A stretch of DNA of 64,000 nt from Neobacillus driksii (GTDB lineage Bacteria; Bacillota; Bacilli; Bacillales; Cytobacillaceae), in assembly GCF_013409995.1 (NCBI RefSeq), contig NZ_JACCBX010000021.1:1-64000 (forward strand). Direction: 5' to 3'. The first letter of the stretch is position 1. The number at the start of each line of letters is the position of its first letter. The translations under genes were made by a program, and so were the position numbers. Below are positions 33,406 to 41,649 of the stretch, piece by piece. The notes beneath the pieces were generated by a model. That model had not been told where the DNA came from, searched no databases, and worked only from the letters and a program-made list of their open reading frames with translations.

Positions 33406-34236
33406 TTATTCCTCCGTTCTTCTCTTGAAATAGTTTCCTTCTGTAACCTGAATCCTCTTTTCCTTTACATCAACATCGGTCAATTTAACTAGTGATTTGT
33501 ATTCATCAACGAGTCGTTCTTCAATTTTTTCAGCTTCAACCAAAACGGCAATACCAGCGACGGTAGCATTAAATTCTTCTAGTAAGCTGATCATTCCCAT
33601 CACTGTTCCGCCTGCTTTCATAAAGTCATCGACTACCAAGACCCTAGAGCCTTGAGCCAAACTCCTTTTTGAAAGAACCATCGTTTGAATTCTTTTTGCT
33701 GACCCAGATACATAATTAATGCTGACCGTTGGACCTTCTGTTACTTTACTATCTCGTCTAACGATTACAACAGGCGTATTTAGCTGGCTTGCGACAGCAT
33801 AAGCAAGGGGTATCCCCTTTGTAGCTACTGTCATGACCACATCGATTTTAGTATTCACATAGGCAGAAGCAATAATCCGTCCAGCCTTTTGGACAACGGA
33901 TGGATCACCCAAAATATCGGTTAAATACAAGTATCCCCCTGGTAAAAGGCGGTCAGGGTGGGCAATTAACGAACATAACTCATTCACAAAAGGTCTTGCC
34001 TCTTCATCACTTACACTTACAAAAAATTTAACTCCGCCCGCTGCACCAGGTACAGTTTGCAGCGTTCCGATACCTCTTTGTTCGAAGGTCTCCTTAACTA
34101 TGGCTAAGTCTTCACTGATAGAAGATTTCGCAGAAGAATAACGTTCAGCAAAGAAGGTAAGCGGTACCAACTGGCGCGGATGGTCTAGTAAATAGCTCGT
34201 CATATCGATCAATCGTTCACTGCGGCGAAACTTCAT
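33406..34236 (-). CDS. purR: Purine operon repressor PurR (Gram-positive type)
   Basis: A DNA-binding repressor of purine genes whose affinity for DNA falls when PRPP binds. The 276-aa protein has an N-terminal winged helix (about 1-75, RRSERLIDMTSYLLDHPRQLVPLT) and a phosphoribosyltransferase-like domain with the PRPP motif VLVVDDFMKAGGTV near 200. This is not the LacI-type PurR of enteric bacteria. GGAGG lies 6 nt before the ATG. It is coupled to ridA, and starts 57 nt after ispE. Confidence 0.96.
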   Translation of the reverse strand: MKFRRSERLIDMTSYLLDHPRQLVPLTFFAERYSSAKSSISEDLAIVKETFEQRGIGTLQTVPGAAGGVKFFVSVSDEEARPFVNELCSLIAHPDRLLPGGYLYLTDILGDPSVVQKAGRIIASAYVNTKIDVVMTVATKGIPLAYAVASQLNTPVVIVRRDSKVTEGPTVSINYVSGSAKRIQTMVLSKRSLAQGSRVLVVDDFMKAGGTVMGMISLLEEFNATVAGIAVLVEAEKIEERLVDEYKSLVKLTDVDVKEKRIQVTEGNYFKRRTEE

Positions 34237-34293
34237 AGCAATCCTCCAAAAAAGACGAATATTCTATAAATAGGATATCATTAATGTACGTTT

Positions 34294-35163
34294 TTAATCA
34301 AGGGTATGTCGTTCACCGAGCATCCGGACAGCAAATACTTGGTCACAAAACCCTCTGAGCCCATTATAAATCCTGTGCATTCTTGAATCATGTTGGACAA
34401 TTCCAAAGACAGTTGGTCCGCTTCCGCTCATCAAAACGGCATCGGCACCAAAACGCTTCATTTGCTCCTTGATTTGCGCTACCTCTGGATGAAGTTTTAA
34501 TGTAACATCTTCTAGGACATTTCCGACATTTTCACATACACTTTGATAGTCATTGTTTTTTATTGCTTTTACCATTTCGTCAATTTCGGGGTGCTTCATC
34601 CCATTTAAATCCAACCGGCGATAAACTTCCGCTGTCGAGACTCCAATAAACGGTTTTGCTAAAATGACCCAGCACGTGGGCGGAGCTGGAAGGTCTGTAA
34701 TCATTTCACCTCTGCCCTTCGCCAAGGCCGTGCCGCCATACACACAAAATGATACATCCGAGCCTATTTCTGAACCAATCTCAGCTAATTCGTCCAATGT
34801 TAATCCGAGTCCCCATAGTTTATTTAGACCCCTTAGGGTTGCCGCGGCATCACTGCTGCCCCCAGCCAGTCCAGCCGCAACAGGAATTGTTTTTTCAATT
34901 GTTATTTGGACCCCTTTTTTTACTTGATAGCGGTCCTTTAACAATTGTGCTGCTTGAAAAGCCAAGTTTCTTTGGTCATCAGGAACATATCGGTTATGGG
35001 AGAGAATATGTATTTTATCCTGTTCTAATAATGTTAGTTCAACACGATCCGCCAAATCAATCGTTGTCATGATCATCTCAACTTCATGAAAACCATCCGG
35101 ACGCTTATATAAAACATCCAGGGATAGATTAATTTTAGCCGGTGCTTTTACTAAAAGCTTCAA
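34294..35163 (-). CDS. ispE: 4-diphosphocytidyl-2-C-methyl-D-erythritol kinase
   Basis: A GHMP-family kinase of the MEP isoprenoid pathway. The ATP-binding glycine-rich motif IPVAAGLAGGSSDAAATLRG lies at about residues 94-113, the substrate region KAPAKINLSLDVLYKRPDGFHEV at the N-terminus, and LMSGSGPTVFG near 255. I prefer a TTG start at 35163, because AGGTG lies 6 nt upstream and this gives 289 aa. The GTG at 35172 in the same frame overlaps that Shine-Dalgarno. It is transcribed from the sspF side, after a terminator. Confidence 0.94.
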   Translation of the reverse strand: MKLLVKAPAKINLSLDVLYKRPDGFHEVEMIMTTIDLADRVELTLLEQDKIHILSHNRYVPDDQRNLAFQAAQLLKDRYQVKKGVQITIEKTIPVAAGLAGGSSDAAATLRGLNKLWGLGLTLDELAEIGSEIGSDVSFCVYGGTALAKGRGEMITDLPAPPTCWVILAKPFIGVSTAEVYRRLDLNGMKHPEIDEMVKAIKNNDYQSVCENVGNVLEDVTLKLHPEVAQIKEQMKRFGADAVLMSGSGPTVFGIVQHDSRMHRIYNGLRGFCDQVFAVRMLGERHTLD

Positions 35164-35254
35164 TATGCACACCTACACTTCTATCGTTCATATATTTTTT
35201 CCTATTTTACCATAAAACTACTGATAGGAAAAAAAGTCTATGAATAATATTTAA

Positions 35255-35282
35255 AGACCAGGGTTTTCATCCTCCCTGGTCT
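35255..35282 (-). terminator. sspF terminator
   Basis: A 9-bp GC-rich stem AGACCAGGG / CCCTGGTCT with a 10-nt loop, followed on the minus strand by TTTAAATATTATT, between sspF and ispE. Confidence 0.75.
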
Positions 35283-35357
35283 CGCCGTGGTGCCTGTTTT
35301 GTTTAAATATTGAGAAGCTAATACCTGACTAAAATTGTGGCTGTTACCGCCCTAATT

Positions 35358-35543
35358 TTAAGAATTCCTGTTGTTTTTCATCAGCTGTTCGGAAGCCAAT
35401 TCAACGGCTCTTTTCACCATGTTGCCTGCGTCCTTAGCCCGGATGCCGCCCCATCCCTCTTTTTGAACGACATCATAAAAGCCCAGGTCTTTTGCAAGTT
35501 CTTCTTTAAATTGGCTAGACATGATTCCTCTTCTTCTTGCCAT
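35358..35543 (-). CDS. sspF: Small acid-soluble spore protein, alpha/beta-like minor type (SspF)
   Basis: A 61-aa protein of the alpha/beta SASP family, which coats forespore DNA and protects it. The pattern FKEELAKDLGFYDVV...GWGGIRAKDAGNMVKRAVE includes the GPR-like region and the AGNMVKR DNA-contact motif. It closely follows the B. subtilis SspF arrangement. The initial MARRRGIM is typical for this subtype. A forespore (sigma-G) promoter with a perfect CATACTA -10 is seen 36-65 nt upstream. The gene lies between veg and ispE, as expected. Confidence 0.94.
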   Translation of the reverse strand: MARRRGIMSSQFKEELAKDLGFYDVVQKEGWGGIRAKDAGNMVKRAVELASEQLMKNNRNS

Positions 35544-35578
35544 CTAAACAACCCCTTTTATAACACTCACGGCACTAT

Positions 35579-35608
35579 TAGTATGTTATTTAAAATTCTT
35601 TTTTATTT
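35579..35608 (-). promoter_or_regulatory. Sigma-G promoter of sspF
   Basis: On the minus strand AAATA (35604-35608), an 18-bp spacer, then CATACTA (35579-35585). The -10 is a perfect sigma-G match, the -35 is one base from GNATA. The position upstream of a SASP gene supports it. Confidence 0.65.
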
Positions 35609-35615
35609 TATGCAA

Positions 35616-35648
35616 AGCAAAAGGCAGAAAATCGGATGATTTTCTGCC
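35616..35648 (-). terminator. veg terminator
   Basis: An 11-bp stem GGCAGAAAATC / GATTTTCTGCC with a 4-nt loop, followed on the minus strand by TTTTGCTTTG, 20 nt past the veg stop. Confidence 0.85.
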
Positions 35649-35667
35649 CTAAAAATTGCCCTATATT

Positions 35668-35931
35668 CTAACTTAAAGCTATGTTTCCTGCTGCGTCTTC
35701 GTAGAAGGTTATTTGAACCGTTTCAGTAAGTACATCTGCATAGCTGTATGAAACTCGTTCAAATGAATTCTCTTCTTGATCTAACTCGATTACAAAAACC
35801 GAAGGGTACGTTTCGGCTAATACGCCTGATCGTTCGATTGTCTTTCTACGTCCTCCGTTTGCCTTGAGCAACAATCTTTTCCCTAAATTTGAATCAAGAG
35901 CCTTTTTAATATCGGCTAAGGTTTTTGGCAT
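35668..35931 (-). CDS. veg: Veg protein (biofilm-related regulator)
   Basis: An 87-aa protein with the Veg pattern MPKTLADIKKALDSNLGKRL, LKANGGRRKTIERSGVLAETYPSVFVIELDQ and ENSFERVSYSYADVLTETV. In B. subtilis Veg promotes biofilm matrix gene expression by acting against SinR. I use the ATG at 35931, since GAGGTG lies 6 nt upstream; a GTG at 35940 is inside the Shine-Dalgarno. A strong vegetative promoter lies directly upstream, as in the classical veg promoter. It is its own transcript. Confidence 0.95.
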   Translation of the reverse strand: MPKTLADIKKALDSNLGKRLLLKANGGRRKTIERSGVLAETYPSVFVIELDQEENSFERVSYSYADVLTETVQITFYEDAAGNIALS

Positions 35932-35952
35932 TCGGTCCACCTCACTGTGTAA

Positions 35953-35982
35953 AGTATATCACACTGACATAGTCCCTGTCAA
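35953..35982 (-). promoter_or_regulatory. veg promoter (sigma-A)
   Basis: On the minus strand TTGACA (35977-35982), an 18-bp spacer, then TATACT (35953-35958), about 20 nt before the veg start. The spacer contains a short inverted repeat (GACA...TGTC). Confidence 0.8.
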
Positions 35983-36102
35983 ATAAAAACATAAAATTAT
36001 ATCAGTCCGACAAAAAGATTGTCAATATGTTTTCTTCTACTTTTTCTCCTAATTTTCAACAATCATTATAGTTTCCTTAACAAGGGCGGATTATGTGCAT
36101 AT

Positions 36103-36137
36103 AAAAAAATAAGCCTTTATTTTTTTCCAAAAGGCTT
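36103..36137 (-). terminator. yabG terminator overlapping its stop codon
   Basis: Stem AAGCCTTT / AAAGGCTT, the upstream arm of which includes the last base pairs of the yabG stop region, followed on the minus strand by ATTTTTTTAT. Confidence 0.8.
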
Positions 36138-37020
36138 AGGATTCTTCTTCCTGGACAGGATTATAAGGCATTCCTGTTCGTAAGACGCCTTTCGTTTCAA
36201 TGCCTCCCAGTCCTTTTTCTCCTGTAAGTGTGTTTCTTAGTACATCCCAAACATTGATACTTTCCATAAATGGCGTGAAGCTAATTTTTGCAACGATATA
36301 AACAGGGTCTAAAGCATGTATATTGATTCGTGATGGGGAACTAGCGAAATTTGCTCCTGCATGTATCAAGGATTCAAAGTGAGACTGACATGCCCCTGCA
36401 AAAATGACGAGTTGATCTAAGTGTGGTATCTTTCTGCGTGCTTCCTTAACGGTTTGGACAAAATGCTTCGAGTGGCGGTATGCATTAATATCTGTTATTT
36501 TTCCCTTCGACTTTGAGTAGGCATCATGGCCAGTAATGACTAAAATATCAGGACGGTATTGATCAATTAATCCGCCAATTTTATTTGGCATTTCCTTTTC
36601 GTTACAATGAATGCCATAGACAGGAATACCAATTTTTTCGTATAAAGTCATGCACTTTTGTAAGTAATCAGGATCTCCATCCAAGTGAAGAACCCTTCCT
36701 GGCATTTGAAAATAATTGGCTGGCTGAACATAACCGCCGGTCGCTTCATAATCCTGCCTTTGCTTTAGTAAATCCACTTCCTGTGCAAATAAACGGAAGG
36801 ATTGCTCTTCAAGGGTTTTATATTCCTGTACTATTTTTGACCTTACATTAGGGTTAATCACTACTAAATCGTCGTAAGGTGCATCTGCCATCAAACGAAT
36901 ATCCTCACCATATAGGATTACAAATTTCTGGCCATTTAATGTTTGAATATCAATAACCCGGAATAGAATATCACAGTTATAGGACCGTCTGCCGACAATA
37001 TCCATCATCTTTATATTCAC
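36136..37020 (-). CDS. yabG: Sporulation-specific protease YabG
   Basis: A mother-cell protease that trims spore coat proteins and drives their cross-linking with transglutaminase. The family core VLHLDGDPDYLQKC, VYGIHCNEKEMP, YRPDILVITGHDAYSK, NAYRHSKHFV and FAGACQSHFESLIHAGANFASSPSR is complete. I set the start at a GTG (37020) with GGAGTGA 5 nt upstream, giving 295 aa and aligning with the VNIKMMDIVGRRSY start of the family. The longer open frame to 37059 is not supported. A perfect sigma-K promoter lies 57 nt upstream. Upstream of that is the 52-bp tandem array. Confidence 0.95.
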   Translation of the reverse strand: MNIKMMDIVGRRSYNCDILFRVIDIQTLNGQKFVILYGEDIRLMADAPYDDLVVINPNVRSKIVQEYKTLEEQSFRLFAQEVDLLKQRQDYEATGGYVQPANYFQMPGRVLHLDGDPDYLQKCMTLYEKIGIPVYGIHCNEKEMPNKIGGLIDQYRPDILVITGHDAYSKSKGKITDINAYRHSKHFVQTVKEARRKIPHLDQLVIFAGACQSHFESLIHAGANFASSPSRINIHALDPVYIVAKISFTPFMESINVWDVLRNTLTGEKGLGGIETKGVLRTGMPYNPVQEEES

Positions 37021-37076
37021 TGCTGTCACTCCAATTAGACCAGCGTATAGGCCTTCCAAATAAAGTTTCTCTGTGA

Positions 37077-37105
37077 TAGGCTATGCAACTACACACCATG
37101 ATGTG
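37077..37105 (-). promoter_or_regulatory. Sigma-K promoter of yabG
   Basis: On the minus strand CACA (37102-37105), a 16-bp spacer, then CATAGCCTA (37077-37085). This matches the sigma-K consensus mACm-N16-CATANNNTA at every fixed position and fits the known mother-cell expression of yabG. Confidence 0.8.
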
Positions 37106-37204
37106 AATGGACTACCTTTAGAAAAAAGATGGATCCTTTTATAGATATTGTTGCTTCTTGTACTAATCAGATAGATAGTTTATGGGAGCTGTTCGAATAA
37201 GGGG

Positions 37205-37680
37205 TTCATTTTTTCGATTTGTCCTCAAGATCCTCGATTAAGGACTAATCCTCCTGGCAGCTTTTGCGATTAGTCCTCAAGAACCCCGTTTGAGGACTAA
37301 TCCTCCTGACAACTCCTGCGATTTGTCCTCAAGAACCCCGTTTGAGGACTAATCCTCCTGACAGTTCTTGTCATTTGTCCTCAAGACCCCCGTTTGAGGA
37401 CTAATCCTCCTGACAGCTCTTGCGATTAGTTCTCAACACCTTCGATTGAGGACTAATCTTCCTGACGACTCTTGCGATTTGTCCTCAAGACCCCCGATTG
37501 AAGACTAATCCTCCTGACAGCTTTTGCGATTTGTCCTCAAGACCCTCGATTAAAGACTAATCCTCCTGACAGCTCTTGCGATTTGTCCTCAAGACCCTCG
37601 ATTAAAGACTAATCCTCCTAACAGATCTTATGATTTGTCCTCAAAACCCTCAATTAAAAGACTTATCTTTACGATCATAT
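37205..37680. repeat. Tandem array of nine 52-bp palindromic units
   Basis: The motif GTCCTCAAGA recurs at 37221, 37273, 37325, 37377, 37429 (GTTCTCAAC), 37481, 37533, 37585 and 37637, exactly 52 bp apart. Each unit is a dyad: ATTwGTCCTCAA, about 9 nt, then TTGAGGACTAAT. These are joined by CCTCCTGACAGCTCTTGCG. Copies at the low-coordinate side are most symmetric (TTGAGGAC); those near ksgA have changed to TTAAAGAC or TTGAAGAC. It lies between the ksgA terminator and the yabG promoter. No gene is seen here. Confidence 0.92.
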
Positions 37681-37701
37681 TCAACCCGTCCAGGAAGCCG
37701 C

Positions 37702-37729
37702 AAAAAAAAATAGACCAAATAGGTCTATT
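37702..37729 (-). terminator. ksgA terminator
   Basis: Stem AATAGACC / GGTCTATT whose first arm lies in the ksgA stop region, followed on the minus strand by nine T. Confidence 0.85.
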
Positions 37730-38603
37730 GGAAATAAGTAAGCAATTCGTCACTTAACCGGCCGAATTCCTCAACAGATAGTGTTTCCCCTCTTCTTGTC
37801 GGCTCAATACCAGCTGCGTTTAGTGCACCTATGATTTCTTCCTTCTTTTGTTTTCCATCCGGGAGCTGGCTGGTTAAATTATTTAGCAGCGTTTTTCTTC
37901 TTTGGGCAAAACTTGCCCGTGTAATTTGAAAAAAGAACTTTTCATCCTTTACGATAACAGCTGGTTCTTCCCTTCTTGTTAAGCGAATGACAGCAGAATC
38001 TACATTTGGCTGCGGGACGAAGACTGTTTTTGGAACAATCATAACCGTCTCAGCCTTTGTATAGTACTGTACAGCGATAGAAAGGGACCCGTACTCCTTT
38101 GTCCCCGGTTTTGCTGAAATGCGATCTGCGACCTCTTTTTGAAGCATACACACGATACCTCGTATTGGGATTTGATCCTCCAACAGTTTCATAATAATCG
38201 GAGTCGTCACGTAATAAGGAAGATTCGCCACAACCATCAAATCATCGGTCTGAGTAAATTCTGTATCTATGACTTCCTGAACATCTGCCTCCAGTATATC
38301 TTTATGTATCACTTTTACATTTTCATATGGTGAAAGTGTGTCCGCCAATATCGGTAATAATCTTTGGTCGATTTCAAATGCAACAACTTTTTTACTCCTG
38401 CGTGCAAGCTGTTCTGTCAGAGCTCCAATGCCGGGGCCTATTTCAATCGCACCTGAATTTTCACCCATATCGGCGAAATCAACAATTCTATGTAAGATAT
38501 TGGTATCTATTAAAAAGTTCTGACCCAGACTTTTCTTAAAAGAAAAGCCGTATTTTTCAAGTATCGCTCGTGTTCGAATTGGGGTAGCAATATCTTTATT
38601 CAT
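37725..38603 (-). CDS. ksgA: 16S rRNA dimethyladenosine transferase KsgA
   Basis: Dimethylates two adjacent adenosines near the 3' end of 16S rRNA during 30S maturation; loss gives kasugamycin resistance. The SAM site is visible as FLIDTNILHRIVDFADM, then AIEIGPGIGALTEQL; the catalytic motif is NLPYYVTTPII, and FVPQPNVDSAVIRL follows. I set the ATG at 38603, which has AGGAGGAAG upstream and gives 292 aa. It overlaps the rnmV stop by 8 nt. The longer open frame to 38642 adds residues from within rnmV. Its terminator overlaps the stop. Confidence 0.97.
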   Translation of the reverse strand: MNKDIATPIRTRAILEKYGFSFKKSLGQNFLIDTNILHRIVDFADMGENSGAIEIGPGIGALTEQLARRSKKVVAFEIDQRLLPILADTLSPYENVKVIHKDILEADVQEVIDTEFTQTDDLMVVANLPYYVTTPIIMKLLEDQIPIRGIVCMLQKEVADRISAKPGTKEYGSLSIAVQYYTKAETVMIVPKTVFVPQPNVDSAVIRLTRREEPAVIVKDEKFFFQITRASFAQRRKTLLNNLTSQLPDGKQKKEEIIGALNAAGIEPTRRGETLSVEEFGRLSDELLTYFQ

Positions 38604-39156
38604 TTTCTTCCTCCTGTATGACCAGTGCAAGGGCATCTGCAAATTCCTTCTTGCTGATTTGGAACATCATTAACCTTTTATGTAATTGTTTCCCATTGGT
38701 ATAACCGATTTTCAAAAATTTTCCCAACAAGATCCTCCGTTCCTTTGAACCTGTCCCACCAATCAGTCCTGCCACAATTAAATCTTCTTGTGTAATTTGC
38801 TCTTGGATAGTCTCTGACATGGTTTGTGCGTCTCTTAACGCGTTCCTTATGGCATCTAGAGGGGCATGTTCCACACCAAGACCTTTTCCGTTTTTTGCAA
38901 TAGCAACTTCTTTTGGTAAAAAGGCATGCTTTGCGCCCGGTACTTTTTCTGCGATTGTTTTCCTGATTTTCTCACCTGGAAAGTCGGGATCTGTAAAGAT
39001 AATAACCCCTCTTGTTTCTTGTGCTCTTTTTATTTTTTCAATGGTATCTTCATTAATTGCAGAACCATTGGTTTCAATTGTATCTGCGTCAACTGCTCGT
39101 TTGATTGTGGTGGTATCGTCTTTTCCTTCCACCACAATGAATTCCTTAATCTTCAT
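38596..39156 (-). CDS. rnmV: Ribonuclease M5
   Basis: Matures 5S rRNA in Gram-positive bacteria. The 186-aa protein is a TOPRIM nuclease with the conserved glutamate in EFIVVEGKDDTTTIKRAV, the DPDFPGEKIR motif and the GVEHAPLDAIRNAL region. The ATG at 39156 is preceded by GGAGGAAATA; a longer open frame up to 39285 encodes an AT-rich, unconserved extension. The stop overlaps the ksgA start by 8 nt, so the two are coupled as in B. subtilis. Confidence 0.95.
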   Translation of the reverse strand: MKIKEFIVVEGKDDTTTIKRAVDADTIETNGSAINEDTIEKIKRAQETRGVIIFTDPDFPGEKIRKTIAEKVPGAKHAFLPKEVAIAKNGKGLGVEHAPLDAIRNALRDAQTMSETIQEQITQEDLIVAGLIGGTGSKERRILLGKFLKIGYTNGKQLHKRLMMFQISKKEFADALALVIQEEENE

Positions 39157-39309
39157 TATTTCCTCCGCACATGAATGATAAAAAGATAAAATAAATTGAA
39201 AAATAAATGAAACATTTTTGTAATGTCCATCGTCTATATTAGCAAATGCATTCATATTATTTAATAAATAACCTAATGTATCCAATGATGTAAGTATAAA
39301 GAATATTAG

Positions 39310-39348
39310 AGAAAAAGCAAAATGCAGAGGCTAAATTAAACCTCTGCA
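39310..39348 (-). terminator. yabE terminator
   Basis: Stem TGCAGAGG / CCTCTGCA with a 10-nt loop, followed on the minus strand by TTTTGCTTTTTCT, 10 nt past the yabE stop. Confidence 0.8.
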
Positions 39349-39357
39349 ATGGCAAGC

Positions 39358-40536
39358 TTATTGTAATATCTTAATCTTTACCTTTCGGACTCCCCAGCGG
39401 AAAGCCTCGGCCTTTGTTGGGAAAAAAACATCAATCTTGTGCCCCTTTATGGCACCGCCAGTATCAGCTGCTACAGCATAACCGTACCCTTCCACATAAA
39501 CCTTGGTTCCTAATGGAATAACTCGCGGGTCAACGGCAATTACCTTTGCACCTGGGTTCGCACGCAGATCAAATCCCGTAGCTGTTCTTCCTGAACAGCC
39601 GTTACAATATGCCGTATAGGCAGTAGTATTCACATAAAACTCAGTACCAGTTTCTGCTCCACGGGAAACTTGAATATCTAATTCCTTCGTTCCGACAGCC
39701 ACAACTTTATCGAGTTTTTCTCTTAGTTTCTGCTCACCAATTATTTTTCTTGAAACTTCTTTACCATTTTCCAAGATGACTTCATATTCTTTCGAAACAA
39801 TTCCCTGTTTACCTTCTGTAACAGTTACTTGTTTTCCCTTTTCTAAGCCCTCATCCTTCTTGGTGATAACGGCAAATTGAATTGGTTCTTCCACTACATC
39901 GGTGACTTTTTCTACGCGAATGACATTAATAACGCCATCCTTTTGCAATGTCTCTGATAATGACGGTTCAACTCGGTCAAATTCATTAAGTTTAATACCC
40001 TGTTGTGTTAAAAAGTCAGCGACCGTAGCCGAAGTGGACCATACCTGTTGCTCTTTCCCACCGTCAACTAGTGTAAGATGAAGAGCTAATTTGATGCGAA
40101 TATCCATCTTGCTTTTGATCTTTTCCTCCGGTTTTGGAGAAATTTCATCCTGTTCGTTCAATACAATTTGTTGCTCTTTTAGTAGCTCAGCGACTGTACC
40201 TGCTGTTGTCCATATCGTTTTTTTCTCGTTGTCTTGGACAATTTGAACCTGCTTTGCTTGTTTCCAGACAATGTTTTGATTGTCTTTCACCTTGGCGTTA
40301 GCCGAAGGTGACAAGTAGTCTTTTGAGTTGAGTGGTATTTCCAGTTGAGCGAATACTTCCTTAACTGTATTGGCATGCGTTTTTATTACTTTTTGCTGTC
40401 CGTTAAGAGTCAGTGCAACGGTATACTTAGATCCTTCATAGTATGAAAAACCAAGAAGTGCTGCTAAAACTACAAAACTAGCAAAAGCGATCGCCAACCT
40501 TTTACTACTCAAAGACTTGGAAAACAGGTTTTTCAT
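39358..40536 (-). CDS. yabE: Cell-wall protein with DUF348, G5 and 3D domains (YabE)
   Basis: A 392-aa exported protein. An N-terminal membrane/signal segment (about 14-32) is followed by three DUF348 repeats (about 35-205, each with a NTVKEVF / GTVAELL / ATVADFL type motif), a G5 domain (about 215-285), and a C-terminal 3D domain (about 303-392) with the three aspartates in AVDPRVI, AADTGGAIKG and KIDVFFP. The 3D domain is a lytic-transglycosylase-like fold, as in resuscitation-promoting YabE/YuiC proteins. The nearest Shine-Dalgarno (GGAGG) is 21 nt before the ATG, unusually far; in-frame codons nearer to it are not standard starts. It probably remodels peptidoglycan. Confidence 0.9.
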   Translation of the reverse strand: MKNLFSKSLSSKRLAIAFASFVVLAALLGFSYYEGSKYTVALTLNGQQKVIKTHANTVKEVFAQLEIPLNSKDYLSPSANAKVKDNQNIVWKQAKQVQIVQDNEKKTIWTTAGTVAELLKEQQIVLNEQDEISPKPEEKIKSKMDIRIKLALHLTLVDGGKEQQVWSTSATVADFLTQQGIKLNEFDRVEPSLSETLQKDGVINVIRVEKVTDVVEEPIQFAVITKKDEGLEKGKQVTVTEGKQGIVSKEYEVILENGKEVSRKIIGEQKLREKLDKVVAVGTKELDIQVSRGAETGTEFYVNTTAYTAYCNGCSGRTATGFDLRANPGAKVIAVDPRVIPLGTKVYVEGYGYAVAADTGGAIKGHKIDVFFPTKAEAFRWGVRKVKIKILQ

Positions 40537-40577
40537 GTTTTTGAATACGATGAAAAACGCCTCCTTCTCTCGGAGAG

Positions 40578-40607
40578 ATTATTGAGAACCATGCTGTCGG
40601 CTGTCAA
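40578..40607 (-). promoter_or_regulatory. Possible yabE promoter
   Basis: On the minus strand TTGACA (40602-40607), 18-bp spacer, AATAAT (40578-40583). A small hairpin (TCTCTCCGAGAGA) follows between the promoter and the Shine-Dalgarno. Confidence 0.5.
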
Positions 40608-40733
40608 CCCTTGCATTTGTTGTGAACGTATTTCCTATTATGCATATAGTTGGGAAATTTGCAAAGGGAAACTTATCGACACGGTTATCCTATGAGGAAA
40701 AGGAGACGTGTAGAACTTTAAGTTATAGTAAAA

Positions 40734-40771
40734 AATTCGGACAAGCTTCTATATACTTCGACACGCTTGTC
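40734..40771 (-). terminator. tatD terminator
   Basis: Stem GACAAGC / GCTTGTC with an 18-nt loop, followed on the minus strand by CGAATTTTTTAC, directly past the tatD stop. Confidence 0.65.
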
Positions 40772-40773
40772 TA

Positions 40774-41541
40774 TCAGTTTATGTCGAATATTTTTTTTGC
40801 GTTAGCAGTTGTTATTACTGCCACTTCTTCAAAGGATATCCCTTTAATCTCAGCGATTTGCTCTGCAACTAACTTTACATATCCTGGTTCATTGCGTTTT
40901 CCACGATACGGATGAGGAGCAAGATACGGACAATCGGTCTCAATCAGCAGTTTTTCTATTGGAACCACCGCTGCCACTTCCTTGGGTTTTTTGGCATTTT
41001 TAAATGTAACGGGACCTCCAAGTGAAATGTAAAAATTCATTTTTAGACATTCTACTGCAACCTCAGGACTTCCACTAAAGCAATGCATGATTCCCCCGAC
41101 TTCAGCTGCTCCCTCCTCCTGTAGAATTTCTACGATGTCAGCGGTTGCCTCCCGATTATGAATGACGATTGGAAGTTTGACTCTTTTAGCCAACTGAATT
41201 TGCTTTCGAAATACCTCTTTTTGAATATCCTTTGGAGATTTGTCCCAATGGTAGTCTAGCCCCATTTCCCCTATCGCTACTACTTTTGGATGAGAGGCAA
41301 GCTCTTCTATCCATAGCAAATCATCATCAGTCATATCAATCGCATCAACAGGGTGCCAGCCAACGCATGCGTAAATAAAATCGTATTTCTCAGCAAGCTC
41401 CATTGCCCTTTTTATAGTTGGTCTGTCAAAACCAACACAAACCATTTTTGATACTCCGGACTCTTGAGCCCTTATGATTACTTCTTCTAAGTCTTCCTCA
41501 AATTGTTCTGCATTTAAATGGACATGCGTGTCAAATAGCAT
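40774..41541 (-). CDS. TatD-family metal-dependent deoxyribonuclease (YabD)
   Basis: A 255-aa TIM-barrel hydrolase with the amidohydrolase metal ligands in DTHVHLN (N-terminus), GEMGLDYHWD near 93, the IVIHNREA strand, the GIMHCFSGS motif and the LLIETDCPYLAPHPYRGKRNEP segment near 205. TatD homologues act as 3'-5' DNases. The cellular role in Bacillus is not settled. It follows metS after a long terminator hairpin, 109 nt downstream, in the usual metS-yabD-yabE order. Confidence 0.94.
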   Translation of the reverse strand: MLFDTHVHLNAEQFEEDLEEVIIRAQESGVSKMVCVGFDRPTIKRAMELAEKYDFIYACVGWHPVDAIDMTDDDLLWIEELASHPKVVAIGEMGLDYHWDKSPKDIQKEVFRKQIQLAKRVKLPIVIHNREATADIVEILQEEGAAEVGGIMHCFSGSPEVAVECLKMNFYISLGGPVTFKNAKKPKEVAAVVPIEKLLIETDCPYLAPHPYRGKRNEPGYVKLVAEQIAEIKGISFEEVAVITTANAKKIFDIN

Positions 41542-41593
41542 AAGTCAAACTCCTTTGTTGAATTTCATCACTATTTCCTGTCGAACCTATAAA

Positions 41594-41641
41594 GAAAAAA
41601 TGGAAATGCCACGAAATTTGTTTCACGTGGAACATTTCCAT
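41594..41641 (-). terminator. metS terminator
   Basis: A long stem (ATGGAAATGTTCCACG pairing with CGTGGCATTTCCAT, with two mismatched positions) followed on the minus strand by TTTTTTCTTT, 9 nt past the metS stop. Confidence 0.9.
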
Positions 41642-41649
41642 TCAAAAAT

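Noticed and set aside
37205..37680. CRISPR array
   Set aside because: Whole 52-bp units are repeated without unique spacers, and no cas genes are in the window.
39157..39285. 43-residue N-terminal extension of rnmV
   Set aside because: AT-rich, unconserved, and the ATG at 39156 has a strong GGAGGAAAT Shine-Dalgarno.
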